Shown piece after piece: positions 9,326-19,073 of a stretch of 47,086 bases of DNA. The notes under the pieces are model-generated. The model was given only the letters and a program-made list of their open reading frames with translations, ran no database searches and had not been told where the DNA came from. Position 1 is the first letter of the stretch. Each line of letters starts with the position of its first letter. The stretch is from Emticicia agri (GTDB lineage: Bacteria; Bacteroidota; Bacteroidia; Cytophagales; Spirosomataceae): contig CAMAQF010000025.1 of assembly GCA_945860265.1 (NCBI GenBank), positions 1 through 47,086 of the forward strand. The letters run 5' to 3'. The position numbers and the translations under genes are program-made.

Positions 9326-11272
9326 TTATACCTTAAACTGAGGTATATTTTTGTATATCTCAGTTTTTGCATAAGCAATAAATTCTTCTAATGGCATAGA
9401 GCCTAAATCTCCCTCGCCTTTTCTTCTAACAGAAACTTTACCTTCTTCTGCTTCTTTTTCACCAACTATTAACATTAATGGTAATTTATTTACCTCAGCA
9501 TCACGTATTTTACGACCTATTTTCTCATCACGGTGGTCAACGTAACCTCTAATGTCTTCTTCTTGTAATGTCAAGAATACTTCATTAGCGTAGTCTTCAT
9601 ATTTTTCTGAAATAGGTAAAATGGCTATTTGGTCAGGAGATAACCATAGTGGGAAATTGCCTGCCGTTGTTTCAATCAAAATTGCAATAAAACGTTCCAT
9701 CGAGCCAAATGGAGCTCTGTGAATCATAACTGGGCGATGTTTTTGGTTATCTGAGCCAACATATTCCAATTCAAATCTTTGTGGCAATTGATAATCAACC
9801 TGAATAGTTCCAAGTTGCCATTTACGACCCAAAGCATCTTTTACCATGAAATCAAGTTTTGGGCCATAAAAAGCAGCTTCGCCCACTTCTTCAATAGTTT
9901 TAAGGCCTTTTTCGGCTGCTGCACGACGAATAGCATTTTCAGCTTTATCCCATGCATCATCCAAGCCAAAATATTTTGTTTTATTTTCAGGGTCACGCAA
10001 AGAAACTTGGGCAGAAAAATCTTCAAAACCAAGCGATTTGAATACATAAAGAACCAAATCAATTACTTTTTTGAATTCATCTTCTACCTGGTCATCAGTA
10101 CAGAAAATATGTGCGTCATCTTGGGTGAATCCTCTTACACGAGTTAAACCATGCAACTCTCCACTTTGTTCATAGCGATATACCGTTCCAAACTCTGCCA
10201 ATCGTAAAGGCAATTCGCGATAGCTACGTGGCCTAGCACGAAAAATTTCACAGTGGTGAGGGCAGTTCATTGGTTTCAACAAAAACTCCTCTCCTTCTTC
10301 AGGCGTTGTTATTGGTTGGAATGAATCTTTACCATATTTTTCCCAGTGACCCGAAGTTATATATAACTGTTTGCTTCCAATATGAGGCGTAACAACTTGT
10401 TGATAACCAGCTTTTACCTGTGCCTTACGCAAGAAATTTTCCAGACGCTCACGCAACATTGCACCTTTTGGCAACCATAATGGCAAACCCTTTCCTACTT
10501 TCTCCGAAAACGTAAACAAGTCAAGCTCTTGACCCAATTTACGATGGTCACGACGTTTCGCTTCCTCCAAAAGTGTTAGATAATCTTCTAACTCTTTTTG
10601 TTTTGGAAAGGTTACTCCGTAAATACGAGTCAACATTTTATTATTTTGATCGCCTTTGAAGTACGCACCAGCAACACTCATAATTTTAGCAGCTTTAATA
10701 AAGCCAGTATTAGGAATGTGGGGTCCACGGCATAAATCAGTAAAATTTCCTTGCTTATAAAATGTAATAGACCCATCGTCCAAACCAGAAAGTAAATCTA
10801 ACTTATATTCGTCGCCTTTTTCTTCAAAATATTTTATTGCTTCGGCTTTAGCCATCGGAATTCTGACAAAATCATTTTTCTGACGAGCCAATTCCAACAT
10901 TTTATCTTCAATTTTTTTAAAATCCTCATTTGAAATGGTTTCACCATTGGTATCTACATCATAATAGAAACCATTTTCGAGAGGTGGACCAACCCAAAAC
11001 TTCACTTTTGGATACAACGTTTCTAAAGCCTCAGCCATTAAGTGAGCCGAAGAATGCCAAAAAGTTGATTTGCCGTCTGTATCATTCCAAGTTAAAAGTT
11101 GTAATTTTGAGTCTGTTTCGATTGGCAAATTGGCATCTTGAACCTTGCCATTTACTTTGGCAGCCAATACATTTCTGGCAAGACCTTCACTAATTGAAAG
11201 AGCAATATCGAAACTCGAACTCCCTTTTGGATAATCTCTTACGCTTCCGTCGGGTAGGGTAATTTTAATCAT
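9326..11272 (-). CDS. thrS: Threonyl-tRNA synthetase
   Basis: This cytoplasmic class II aminoacyl-tRNA synthetase charges tRNA-Thr. The 648-residue length is typical. The N-terminal TGS domain occupies about residues 1-60. The editing domain carries HSSAH at 73-77 and the downstream threonine-editing motifs. The catalytic core shows [13 protein letters not shown] (zinc cysteine), the motif 2 region [20 protein letters not shown] and motif 3 [12 protein letters not shown]. The anticodon-binding domain covers roughly the last 110 residues. ATG lies at 11270-11272. infC follows on the same strand, the classical thrS-infC order. I see no T-box or leader operator that I could defend in the 100 nt upstream. 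Confidence 0.98.
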   Translation of the reverse strand: MIKITLPDGSVRDYPKGSSSFDIALSISEGLARNVLAAKVNGKVQDANLPIETDSKLQLLTWNDTDGKSTFWHSSAHLMAEALETLYPKVKFWVGPPLENGFYYDVDTNGETISNEDFKKIEDKMLELARQKNDFVRIPMAKAEAIKYFEEKGDEYKLDLLSGLDDGSITFYKQGNFTDLCRGPHIPNTGFIKAAKIMSVAGAYFKGDQNNKMLTRIYGVTFPKQKELEDYLTLLEEAKRRDHRKLGQELDLFTFSEKVGKGLPLWLPKGAMLRERLENFLRKAQVKAGYQQVVTPHIGSKQLYITSGHWEKYGKDSFQPITTPEEGEEFLLKPMNCPHHCEIFRARPRSYRELPLRLAEFGTVYRYEQSGELHGLTRVRGFTQDDAHIFCTDDQVEDEFKKVIDLVLYVFKSLGFEDFSAQVSLRDPENKTKYFGLDDAWDKAENAIRRAAAEKGLKTIEEVGEAAFYGPKLDFMVKDALGRKWQLGTIQVDYQLPQRFELEYVGSDNQKHRPVMIHRAPFGSMERFIAILIETTAGNFPLWLSPDQIAILPISEKYEDYANEVFLTLQEEDIRGYVDHRDEKIGRKIRDAEVNKLPLMLIVGEKEAEEGKVSVRRKGEGDLGSMPLEEFIAYAKTEIYKNIPQFKV

Positions 11273-11374
11273 AAAAATTTATAAACAATTAAGCGGCAAG
11301 CCACATTTATATTTTACTAGTTTTAATGTTTTTGAACTCTAGAAGTTTTGCAAACACTTCGATTTTGTACAGAA

Positions 11375-12598
11375 TCAAAATTTCAAGCGTCTTGAAGTAT
11401 CGGTTTTGATATTTACCTTTTTCTTTGGTAATATGATATTTACTCTAATTCTGGATGTATCTAAAAGTCTTTTAGGCTCTACAACAACTGGTTTAGCCAC
11501 AGGAACTGAAACTTTTTTTACGGGAATGGGAATTGGGTCCTTATAAACACCTAAGGATGAATTTACTTGTCCCGATACTCGATTTAATGCTATAATTGTT
11601 TGCGTATCATTAGGGTCTTTTTCGGCTTGAACTTTTAGAAACCCTTCTGCTTTAGTCAGTAAGCCGAGTTGCTCAAGTGTTAAAGCAATTGAGTAATTAA
11701 TTTTTGGAGTTTCTGGATTAATATCTAATACATTTTTATATAACTCCAATGCTTTATTAAATTTTTTCCAACGGAAATATATTGAGGCTGAATAAAGTAC
11801 CGCATCAATTCTATTTTTATCTATTTTTAATACTTTACTAAAATAAAAAATAGCAGAGTCCAAGCGATCAGATTTATTAAAAACCAAACCCCTTTCTATC
11901 AAAAACTTAGAATCTTTAGGAAACAGTATTAAAGCTGAATTGTTAACAGCCAAAGCTGAATCATATAATCTTCTATTTCTCAGCACTTCTGTCAAAGATG
12001 AATAAGCCAATTTTAAAGAAGGCTTCATTTCGATAGCTTTGTTCATTTTCAATAAGGCGGTTGTAGTATCGCCTTTGCGGGCAGCCAATGTCCCTTGATA
12101 AAAAGCAGTTTCACCGTCATAAGGAGCTATTTGCAAAGATTTTGCCAAATATTGTTCAGCACTTTTTAGGTCGTTGCGTTGTTGTGATAAATCACCGAGC
12201 AAAGTATAAAGCTCAGGTGTATCAACATTCAAAATTTCCGCACTTTGAGCAAATGCATAAGCTTCACGGTATTGTTCCATATCCCGCAAAATCAAGGCTT
12301 TCACATACAAGTATTTTCCAGTATTTTGTTTAAGACGGTCGGCACGGTTAATATCTTCAAGTGCTTTTTGAGTCTCACCCATTCTATTTAAAACCATCGC
12401 TCGTTTGTAATAGTTTTCAGCCAAACTTGGATTACTTCTGATTGCATCAGTTAATGCTTCGATTGAAGCAGTATTTTGAATACTTTCAATTTGAAATGGT
12501 GTTGGTGGAATATTAGAACGCTCACGATTGCCTTGTCCGCAAGCATACAAGAGTAATGAAAGTGCAAAAAATAGGTATTTTATTTGATTATTAGACAT
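11375..12598 (-). CDS. TPR-repeat lipoprotein
   Basis: The 407-residue protein starts with a lipoprotein signal: after MSNNQIKYLFFALSLLLYAC the cysteine at about residue 20 should be lipidated. The rest is a series of tetratricopeptide repeats of about 34 residues (for example AENYYKRAMVLNRMGETQKA and TPELYTLLGDLSQQRNDLKS), covering roughly residues 55-335. The tail is rich in Pro, Val and Lys. TPR solenoids are protein-binding scaffolds; this one is probably attached to an envelope membrane facing the periplasm. It ends 102 nt before thrS on the same strand, so cotranscription is possible but not shown. The partner is unknown. Confidence 0.8.
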   Translation of the reverse strand: MSNNQIKYLFFALSLLLYACGQGNRERSNIPPTPFQIESIQNTASIEALTDAIRSNPSLAENYYKRAMVLNRMGETQKALEDINRADRLKQNTGKYLYVKALILRDMEQYREAYAFAQSAEILNVDTPELYTLLGDLSQQRNDLKSAEQYLAKSLQIAPYDGETAFYQGTLAARKGDTTTALLKMNKAIEMKPSLKLAYSSLTEVLRNRRLYDSALAVNNSALILFPKDSKFLIERGLVFNKSDRLDSAIFYFSKVLKIDKNRIDAVLYSASIYFRWKKFNKALELYKNVLDINPETPKINYSIALTLEQLGLLTKAEGFLKVQAEKDPNDTQTIIALNRVSGQVNSSLGVYKDPIPIPVKKVSVPVAKPVVVEPKRLLDTSRIRVNIILPKKKVNIKTDTSRRLKF

Positions 12599-13092
12599 CC
12601 GATTTTATTGACAAATGGATCATAGGAATTCAAAATTGCTTAATTGTGAGATTTTTTTTACAAAAATCTGAATTTTTTCTCACAAATAAAATGAAAAGTT
12701 AAGAGTTCTGAATTTAGTGTTCTAAATTCAGCGTTTTTGAAATTATAATTTAATCATATAACACTGATATTCAGCATCTTACTTGTTTATTAACTCCTCT
12801 AAAACATTATTTCATGCATTACTTCTATAAATAGAAAAGAAAAAACTTTCATTGGAGACCCTCTTGCTATGAAAGTATTAAACCGTACTATTCGTCAACT
12901 TTATAAATAAATTCAAACCTAGTTGATTGGTATTGTCCATTTATATTTCTGCACCAAATAATCAAATAAAAAAAATTACTTGAGCAACAGAAGGCTCCTA
13001 AATATTGTATTTAGCAATTGAATTCAAGCATTCTTTATCCATTTTTTTAAAAACATATAAATAAATGCATAAATAAAATGTTGTTTTACGAC
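12599..13092. other. Non-coding stretch with two hairpins
   Basis: This ~490-nt gap has no ORF I can support. CTGAATTTAG (12708-12717) pairs perfectly with CTAAATTCAG (12722-12731), followed on the plus strand by CGTTTTTG, so it looks like a small terminator although no plus-strand gene precedes it. TTGTGAGA and TCTCACAA (about 12643-12685) form a second inverted pair upstream of the TPR lipoprotein gene. Confidence 0.5.
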
Positions 13093-14004
13093 TCAAATTG
13101 AAGAAAAACGATAAAAAACACCCAATGGTAATTTCTTATTGAAGCTATCTTGCAATACCAACTCTCCCATTTCGGGGTTTTGAATACTTGCATAGTTTTG
13201 TCTGATGATAGTTTCAGCAATGACTGCCGAAAAACCCATTGAATAAAGATTCAGAATAAAAAAATGACAATTTTCATCAAGAAGTTCGAGGCAATTTTTC
13301 AATAATTCGTTCAAACCTTCCTCCAAAACCCATTTTTCACCATCAGGTCCACGTCCATAAGCTGGTGGGTCGAGAATGATTCCATTATATTTTTTTCCTC
13401 GTTTTACTTCCCTCTTTACAAATTTTAGAGCATCTTCGATTACCCAACGAATATCCGTCAACCCACTCGCTTCCATGTTTTCTCTAGACCACGAAATCAC
13501 CTGTTTTACGGAATCAACATGCGTAATATCAGCTCCGTTGGCTTTTGAAATCAAAGATGCACCGCCAGTATATGCAAATAAATTTAGCACTTTTGGAGTT
13601 TGAAACGCCGAATCTCCACTTTTCATCAATGACAACTTATCTTCGATATATTTCCAATTAGAGGCTTGCTCAGGAAAAATACCAACGTGTTTGAAGGATG
13701 ATAATGAAAGTTTAAATTTGAGTTTTGATTTGCCTTGAAAATATTCCATATACCATTTTTCAGGCATTTTTTTGATATTATGCCACTCGCCACGTTCTTC
13801 TGGACTTAGTTGGTCACGACCTTTGGTTTTCTTAAAAATTGCTGATGCTTTTCGTTGCCAAATTTCTTCAGAAAGTGATTTATCCCAAACGGCTTGTGGT
13901 TCGGGGCGTGCCAAAATAAAATCTCCAAAGCGTTCGAGTTTTTCGTAGTTCCCTGAGTCAATTAACTCATAAGAGCTGATATTCGGAGTAAGTAAATTAT
14001 ACAA
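13093..14004 (-). CDS. Class I SAM-dependent methyltransferase, rRNA cytosine-methyltransferase (RlmI/COG1092) type
   Basis: The protein has the Rossmann-fold motif I (PKVLNLFAYTGGASLISKANGA) and the motif LDPPAYGRGPDGEKW, both typical of the COG1092 group, whose RlmI-like members methylate 23S rRNA cytosines. A catalytic PUA-type N-terminus is not obvious, so the exact target is unknown. The longest frame starts with GTG at 14058, but the first 18 residues look hydrophobic and out of place. A TTG at 14002-14004 begins MYNLLTPNISSYELIDSG, which fits my memory of family N-termini, and I chose it (303 residues). The start remains uncertain. It has no close operon partner: gaps of about 490 and 210 nt separate it from its neighbours. 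Confidence 0.8.
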   Translation of the reverse strand: MYNLLTPNISSYELIDSGNYEKLERFGDFILARPEPQAVWDKSLSEEIWQRKASAIFKKTKGRDQLSPEERGEWHNIKKMPEKWYMEYFQGKSKLKFKLSLSSFKHVGIFPEQASNWKYIEDKLSLMKSGDSAFQTPKVLNLFAYTGGASLISKANGADITHVDSVKQVISWSRENMEASGLTDIRWVIEDALKFVKREVKRGKKYNGIILDPPAYGRGPDGEKWVLEEGLNELLKNCLELLDENCHFFILNLYSMGFSAVIAETIIRQNYASIQNPEMGELVLQDSFNKKLPLGVFYRFSSI

Positions 14005-14215
14005 AATTATGCTGGTTTTAAACGTAACGAAAATAATCAAAAATGAAGAATTTAGCACTTTCGATAGACAAAAAAATTTCTAGACGTTGATTTCTGGAAT
14101 TTGTCGCTGCCATTTTTATCGTCTTGAAGGTTTAACTTTCTAGGCAGACATTTCTATTATGATCCAAATTTAACACTACTTATAATTACAATGTAAAAAT
14201 TACCGCACCATTATT

Positions 14216-14491
14216 TTACGTTTCGATATTTGGCAATGTATTTAGTTTTTTTAATTTATTACTTGCAGTCGATAATAAATAGATATTGGTTTCTGATAAG
14301 TATTTAGGATTTTTAACAGTCAAATTTCCTTTACTACAAATTGCTATTGCATTTTGACTATTTATTGCTAAAACATTATCAAATTCTAATAATGTTTGTT
14401 TAAGCAAATTTCCATTTAAATCTAAACTTGCCTTAAAACCACCTGTATAATTATTGATTGATAAAACTTTCTTCGTTTTAGTTTCTAGCAT
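14216..14491 (-). CDS. Short hypothetical protein, possibly a propeller-like fragment
   Basis: This 91-residue frame has an ATG at 14489-14491. Its strand-turn pattern (SINNYTGGFKASLDLNG, then NAIAICSKGNLTVKNPKY) resembles one or two blades of a beta-propeller. It has no signal peptide or known motif. An in-frame stop lies only a few codons upstream. It sits just downstream of another decayed frame on the same strand, so I suspect it is a gene remnant rather than a working small protein. Confidence 0.3.
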   Translation of the reverse strand: MLETKTKKVLSINNYTGGFKASLDLNGNLLKQTLLEFDNVLAINSQNAIAICSKGNLTVKNPKYLSETNIYLLSTASNKLKKLNTLPNIET

Positions 14492-14652
14492 TGAATTATG
14501 CGAGTTTATAGTTTAGCCAAAATACTTAAGATTATATACACAAATCACTTAGTAGGAAGGTTTATAGATAATCCCACACTAGAAAATCTGATTTTCATTA
14601 AAGATTGTCTGTGTTTATAGAAACTAAATATACGCGAAAGTTTTTTAAGTTG

Positions 14653-15252
14653 TTAAAAATTTAAGTTTTCAGACCAAACAAAAAGTTTTTGATAGTCATA
14701 AAACTTCGTGAAAATGGATTTATTAAACTCAATTTTAGAAAATAAAATACCATTTACTCCAATATTGGATAGATAAACACCAGTGACCGCACAATTTAGA
14801 GAATCAATAGTTGTGAGTTGAGCTATCAGCGGAAAGTTACCTGCATTTGATTGTATGGCATTTTGTGAAATGAGCTATGCTAAAATGTAATACTTAAATG
14901 ATAATCAAGACAATATGAGGTTGGTTTTAGTTCCACATCCAAAAAGACCTTGATTAACCATACTTTATTCAGGTTAGTATCAAATATTAAAATTTCGGCC
15001 TTCGAAATATATTTTTTGGACAAACAATAAATGAGCTTTTGGAACTAATGAGATTATCTTTTGCCAAGTTGGATTTACTATTAATTTTATGTCAAATATT
15101 TTATAAGCATCCGTGAAGTATAAATGACTTTTAGTTTTTTTACTTTCATAATTAGTTTGAAGCAAAAATAAAAAAAACCTTTCTTCATCAGTAATAAAAT
15201 TTTGAGTTTTAGCCAAAAAAATATTCCTACCGATTAAATAAGAGTAAGGCAT
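14653..15252 (-). pseudogene. Probable decayed gene with several in-frame stops
   Basis: Two protein-like stretches lie in the same minus-strand frame. The first runs from the ATG at 15250-15252 (MPYSYLIGRNIFLAKTQNF) to a TGA at 14980-14982, about 90 residues. The second, about 72 codons from below 14875 to the stop at 14653-14655, contains IAQLTTIDSLNCAVTGVYLS and ends in LFVWSENLNF. Between them the same frame is broken by further stops. The first piece begins 15 nt after the upstream secreted-protein gene, so it was probably once translated with it. I do not recognise the family. Alternatively the first piece alone is a short real gene. Confidence 0.4.
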
Positions 15253-15267
15253 AAACAATTAGATATA

Positions 15268-16869
15268 TTAAAATGCAATTTTATTGAGATAAAAGACCCT
15301 CCTACTTCCTTCGTTTCGATTTGCTATTCGCTGATAACCCCAAGCTAAATAATAATTTTGATGCCAATATTCAATGTCATCGGTAGCTGTATCTCTTACT
15401 TTGTCACCTTCTTTTTGAGTGTCAATATCAATAGTTTTTATACCCTCAATTACCTCATTCCCCCTTATATTTTTAGTTGCAAGTTTGCCTTTATTGCTGT
15501 AAATTAATGCAATTTCATCACCTTCATAACGAATTTTAACTTTCTCTTTAAGTTCCATACTTTTTACATTATCGAAACTAAAACTATTATCCCAAACTAA
15601 CTTTCCATTTAAATCAAATCCTGCTACAATAGCATGAGTATATTTAAAACCATCAAATTGTTGGTTATTATTACTATAATTTGAATACATCCATGGATTC
15701 CATGCCCATGAATTTAGTCCATAATAACGAGAGAAACGCATGGCATTTAACGAGCTATAACCAAACCCAAAAGGAGAGCCAAATGCACTCCCATAAAATG
15801 GCGAACCATAGTTGTTGTTATTCCTAAATTCTGGATAAAAAACCTCAGCTACTAAAATATATTGATTGTCTTTTTTGATAATTTCGTGGACTAAGACCCG
15901 ATAATTGAGTTTTAAGTCATCACCTCTTCCTTTTTTCTTTTTGATTTTTTTTTCAATCTTCTCTTGTTGTTTCGGAGGTAAAAAATTAAAAAAATTCTTA
16001 AAATCGGTAAAACTATGCATTTTCAAGTATTCAGGTGTTTCGCCATCGACTTTACTGATGTATAATCCTTGCGACATCGGCCCACCATTTGATTGATATC
16101 CTTTAAAACCATAATTACCAATCATTAATTGTGTTCCATCATTCAATGAAAATAATTTCCCTGTCAACAACCCATAATCTTCTTCTGGTTCTACGGTTAG
16201 TTGTTCAACAATTTTCCCGTTAGGATTTATCCGCTTTACAGCCATATAGCTTGAACGACCTTTTTTAACAGAATAAGAGACAACTAGTAAATCATTGATA
16301 GCATCATAATCAAGCGACGAAATACTTGCTGTGCCTTTAATTCCACCCGCTAAAATACGTGGTTGCATTTTATTAAAATTGATACTCATCAAAACTGGTT
16401 CTTCTTTTACCATGCCTGCTAAATAGGCAACCTCGTTGAAAACCTTAAATTCAGAAATTTCAAAACGACGAATATTTTCAAAGAAAAACTTTTGAATGAT
16501 TCCAATTCCAGTCGAAACTTTTATGATTTGGTAAAGGTCCGAATTGTATTTACTAAATAGAAAGTAAACGTCACGACCATCTCTATAAAAATCAACCATT
16601 GATTGATTTTCTTCAAGTTCACCATTTTTTGACCAACTTTGTTGAAGTTGAGTATCTAATTTGGTAATATTAAAATTAAGTTTACCAGTTTTGGTTAAGA
16701 GCAAAACGCCTTCCTCCCCAAGTGTAATCACTTGAAAACCTTGGTCATCACCACGAGTTGGTATTTCTATACGCTTCACACTTTGTGCATTAGCTTGAAA
16801 TAAACTAATGACTAAGAATGTCAAAAAATTTAATCTTAATAAATACTTTTTTGATTTTTTAATTTTCAT
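15268..16869 (-). CDS. Secreted hypothetical protein, propeller-like
   Basis: The 533-residue product starts at the ATG at 16867-16869, giving MKIKKSKKYLLRLNFLTFLV and a signal peptide ending near FQANAQ; a TTG at 16893 is a poorer start. The body has a repeated strand pattern (GDDQGFQVITLGEEGVLLLT; INDLLVVSYSVKKGRSSYM) suggesting a beta-propeller. A region around residues 355-410 is unusually rich in Gly, Tyr, Phe, Ser and Asn (GSPFYGSAFGSPFGFGYSS). A lysine run precedes it. The ATG overlaps the end of the EVE-domain gene by 11 nt, so the two are translationally coupled or at least cotranscribed. Function unknown; likely periplasmic or surface-exposed. Confidence 0.65.
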   Translation of the reverse strand: MKIKKSKKYLLRLNFLTFLVISLFQANAQSVKRIEIPTRGDDQGFQVITLGEEGVLLLTKTGKLNFNITKLDTQLQQSWSKNGELEENQSMVDFYRDGRDVYFLFSKYNSDLYQIIKVSTGIGIIQKFFFENIRRFEISEFKVFNEVAYLAGMVKEEPVLMSINFNKMQPRILAGGIKGTASISSLDYDAINDLLVVSYSVKKGRSSYMAVKRINPNGKIVEQLTVEPEEDYGLLTGKLFSLNDGTQLMIGNYGFKGYQSNGGPMSQGLYISKVDGETPEYLKMHSFTDFKNFFNFLPPKQQEKIEKKIKKKKGRGDDLKLNYRVLVHEIIKKDNQYILVAEVFYPEFRNNNNYGSPFYGSAFGSPFGFGYSSLNAMRFSRYYGLNSWAWNPWMYSNYSNNNQQFDGFKYTHAIVAGFDLNGKLVWDNSFSFDNVKSMELKEKVKIRYEGDEIALIYSNKGKLATKNIRGNEVIEGIKTIDIDTQKEGDKVRDTATDDIEYWHQNYYLAWGYQRIANRNEGSRRVFYLNKIAF

Positions 16870-17269
16870 ATCCTTTTGAAACAATGAGATCAAACTCTTC
16901 TTTTTTTAGTTGTTGAACAGAGAGGCGAGACTGACGAATCAACGAAACATCTTGCAAACGTTCATCAGCTTTGATGGCTTTTAATGTAACACTCTTGGGC
17001 AGTTTTTCAACTGGAGCTAAATCAACAACAACCCAACGAGTATCATCAGTTGTAGGGTCTGTATAGGCTTCTTTTACAATTTTTGCAATCCCGACTACCT
17101 CAACGCCTTCGTTCGAATGATAAAACAAAACTAAGTCGTCAAGTTTCATTGCAGCAAGATTATTTCGAGCTTGATAGTTTCTAACGCCATCCCAAGTACC
17201 TATGCCTTGACTAACGAAATCGTCCCAAGAATATTTGAAAGGTTCTGATTTTACGAGCCAATAATTCAT
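16859..17269 (-). CDS. EVE-domain protein
   Basis: The 136-residue protein is a single EVE domain, a PUA-like fold thought to bind modified bases in nucleic acids. The hallmark start MNYWLVKSEPFKYSWDDF is followed by GTWDGVRNYQARNNL and LVLFYHSNEGVEVVGIAKI, all typical of the family, and the length matches stand-alone members. The start is ATG at 17267-17269. It is the first gene of a minus-strand pair with the secreted protein, overlapping it by 11 nt, though the two have no evident functional link. The precise ligand is unknown. Confidence 0.92.
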   Translation of the reverse strand: MNYWLVKSEPFKYSWDDFVSQGIGTWDGVRNYQARNNLAAMKLDDLVLFYHSNEGVEVVGIAKIVKEAYTDPTTDDTRWVVVDLAPVEKLPKSVTLKAIKADERLQDVSLIRQSRLSVQQLKKEEFDLIVSKGYEN

Positions 17270-17392
17270 TTAATATTGATTAATATTTGCCGATTTTTGC
17301 ATTTAAAGTGTAAAATTAAAGTAAAATTGATATTTATCTAAGCATTTTGTTGAATATTGTTTAGAAAATAATTGGTGAAATCTATCCCTTAT

Positions 17393-17428
17393 AATATTCC
17401 ATATATTAAAGAATATTCCATATATTAA
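17393..17428. repeat. Tandem 17-bp direct repeat in a divergent intergenic region
   Basis: AATATTCCATATATTAA occurs at 17393-17409 and again exactly at 17412-17428, a 19-bp period with a two-base spacer. It lies between the EVE gene (minus) and the secreted repeat-protein gene (plus). The spacing is about two helical turns, so a paired operator is possible; simple slippage in AT-rich DNA is the alternative. Confidence 0.6.
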
Positions 17429-17518
17429 TTAATTTTACCGATAAATAAGATTAAAAAAAATATCCTGATTGAACAACTAAAAAGTATTTCCTTTGTAAAA
17501 AAATTAATAATAACAGTC

Positions 17519-19024
17519 TTGAAGGTAGTTTTTATTTATTTATTTACACAATTTATCTTTCTTACCTCAGTTGGACAAAGTCCTAATATCCTTTGGCAAA
17601 AATCCTTAGGTGGAAGTTATTATGACAAGGCTGTTTCAGTAATTGAACTGGAAGATGGAGGGTATATTGTAGGCGGTCATTCACAATCAAGCAACTTTGA
17701 TTTATTTATAAATCATGGCGGATATGATTGGTGGATTGTTCGGCTAAATAATAGTGGAAACATACTCTGGCAAAAAACTTTGGGAGGAAGCAATGATGAA
17801 TATTTAAGAAAAATCATAAAAACTCCAGACGGAAGTATTCTTTGTATTGGAGATACACAATCAAATAATGGAGATATCACAAGCTACATGGACCAAATTG
17901 ATTTCTGGGTAACAAAAATTGATTTATCTGGCATTCTTATCTGGGAAAAGTGCTATGGTGGAGTGAATATTGACAGAGGCTATTCCGTCTGTAATACTGA
18001 TGACGGGAATTTTATGATTGCAGGTTCAACGGAATCTCAATATCCATATATAGAAAACAATCATGGCTTATCTGATTTTCTTTTAATTAAAATCGACCAA
18101 GAAGGAAATAAAATCTGGCAAAAAACTTATGGCGGTAGTGGCCATGAAACCTGTAAATCAATAAAAAAATCCAGTAATAGTGGTTATTTATTAATAGGAA
18201 ATAGCTCCTCAATCGATGGTAATTTAAGTAATAATTATGGTGAACAAGATGTTTGGATGCTAAAAATTGATAATGAGGGAATAATACAATGGCAACAAAA
18301 CTTTGGAGGTAGTAAAGATGATTTTATAAATAATTTCATAGAAGATCATGAAGGTAATTTTGTGATAATTGGCGAAACCTATTCTTTTGACATTGATGCT
18401 ACTGATAACCATGGTGAAAATGGATCGAGAGATTTTTTTATTATAAAAGTTTCTGCTCAAGGCCAAAAAATTTGGAGTAATTGTTATGGTGGAAGTAGTG
18501 AGGAATATGCCAGAGGTATTGTGGAAAGTAATGGTAGCGAATACGTTGTTGTAGGAGAATCATACTCGAATGATGGTCAAGCAACCAATAATATTGGAAG
18601 TGCGGATATTTGGATAATCAAGCTAAACTTTACAGATGGCGAATTAATATGGCAAAAAAAATACGGAAGTGAAGGCCATGACGAACCAAATGATTTGATA
18701 CTTACCTTTGACAATAACTTCTTGTTTGTTGGAAATACACTTCCTGTTCAAAACTTTAACGATGTAACTCAAAATTACGGCGGTGATGACTTTTGGATAG
18801 TAAAACTGTTGAATAATGATTGTGTAAAAAACCTTTCTCTAAAAACAGATATGCTATACGGCAATAAGAACTTTAGTTCTTCTGAAAATATCTCAAGTAG
18901 CATTAAAGTACTTAGTTCAACCTCTAATATCATATATTCGGCTGGAAAAAGTATTATATTACAAAGTGGCTTTTCAACTCAAAGGGGGGCTGTTTTTGAG
19001 GCAAAAATTGAAGGTTGTAATTAA
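17519..19024 (+). CDS. Secreted repeat protein ending in a 3-coathanger (GCX-COOH) T9SS-type domain
   Basis: The 501-residue product has a signal peptide (MKVVFIYLFTQFIFLTSVGQ) and about eight repeats of roughly 55 residues built on the pattern W-x-K-x-[YL]-GG-S-x-x-[DE], then DGG[YN]hhhGxS, then D[FVI]Whh[KR]h (for example ILWQKTLGGSNDEYLRKIIK). These probably fold as a beta-propeller. The last ~65 residues (NIIYSAGKSIILQSGFSTQ then FEAKIEGCN) match the 3-coathanger stack domain that ends in Gly-Cys-X and is found on putative type IX secretion cargo. The start is TTG at 17519; no closer ATG exists and the signal peptide supports it. It is monocistronic, with a shared terminator downstream. 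Confidence 0.82.
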   Translation: MKVVFIYLFTQFIFLTSVGQSPNILWQKSLGGSYYDKAVSVIELEDGGYIVGGHSQSSNFDLFINHGGYDWWIVRLNNSGNILWQKTLGGSNDEYLRKIIKTPDGSILCIGDTQSNNGDITSYMDQIDFWVTKIDLSGILIWEKCYGGVNIDRGYSVCNTDDGNFMIAGSTESQYPYIENNHGLSDFLLIKIDQEGNKIWQKTYGGSGHETCKSIKKSSNSGYLLIGNSSSIDGNLSNNYGEQDVWMLKIDNEGIIQWQQNFGGSKDDFINNFIEDHEGNFVIIGETYSFDIDATDNHGENGSRDFFIIKVSAQGQKIWSNCYGGSSEEYARGIVESNGSEYVVVGESYSNDGQATNNIGSADIWIIKLNFTDGELIWQKKYGSEGHDEPNDLILTFDNNFLFVGNTLPVQNFNDVTQNYGGDDFWIVKLLNNDCVKNLSLKTDMLYGNKNFSSSENISSSIKVLSSTSNIIYSAGKSIILQSGFSTQRGAVFEAKIEGCN

Positions 19025-19059
19025 AAAAATAGCGAAGAGTAATGATCCTCGCTATTTTT
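19025..19059. terminator. Bidirectional terminator between convergent genes
   Basis: AAAAATAGCGA pairs with TCGCTATTTTT, extended by GAG/ATC-side pairs with one mismatch, and A/T runs flank both sides. It can terminate the plus-strand secreted protein (stop 19024) and the minus-strand propeller protein (stop 19074). Confidence 0.85.
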
Positions 19060-19073
19060 AAAAGATATTTTTG

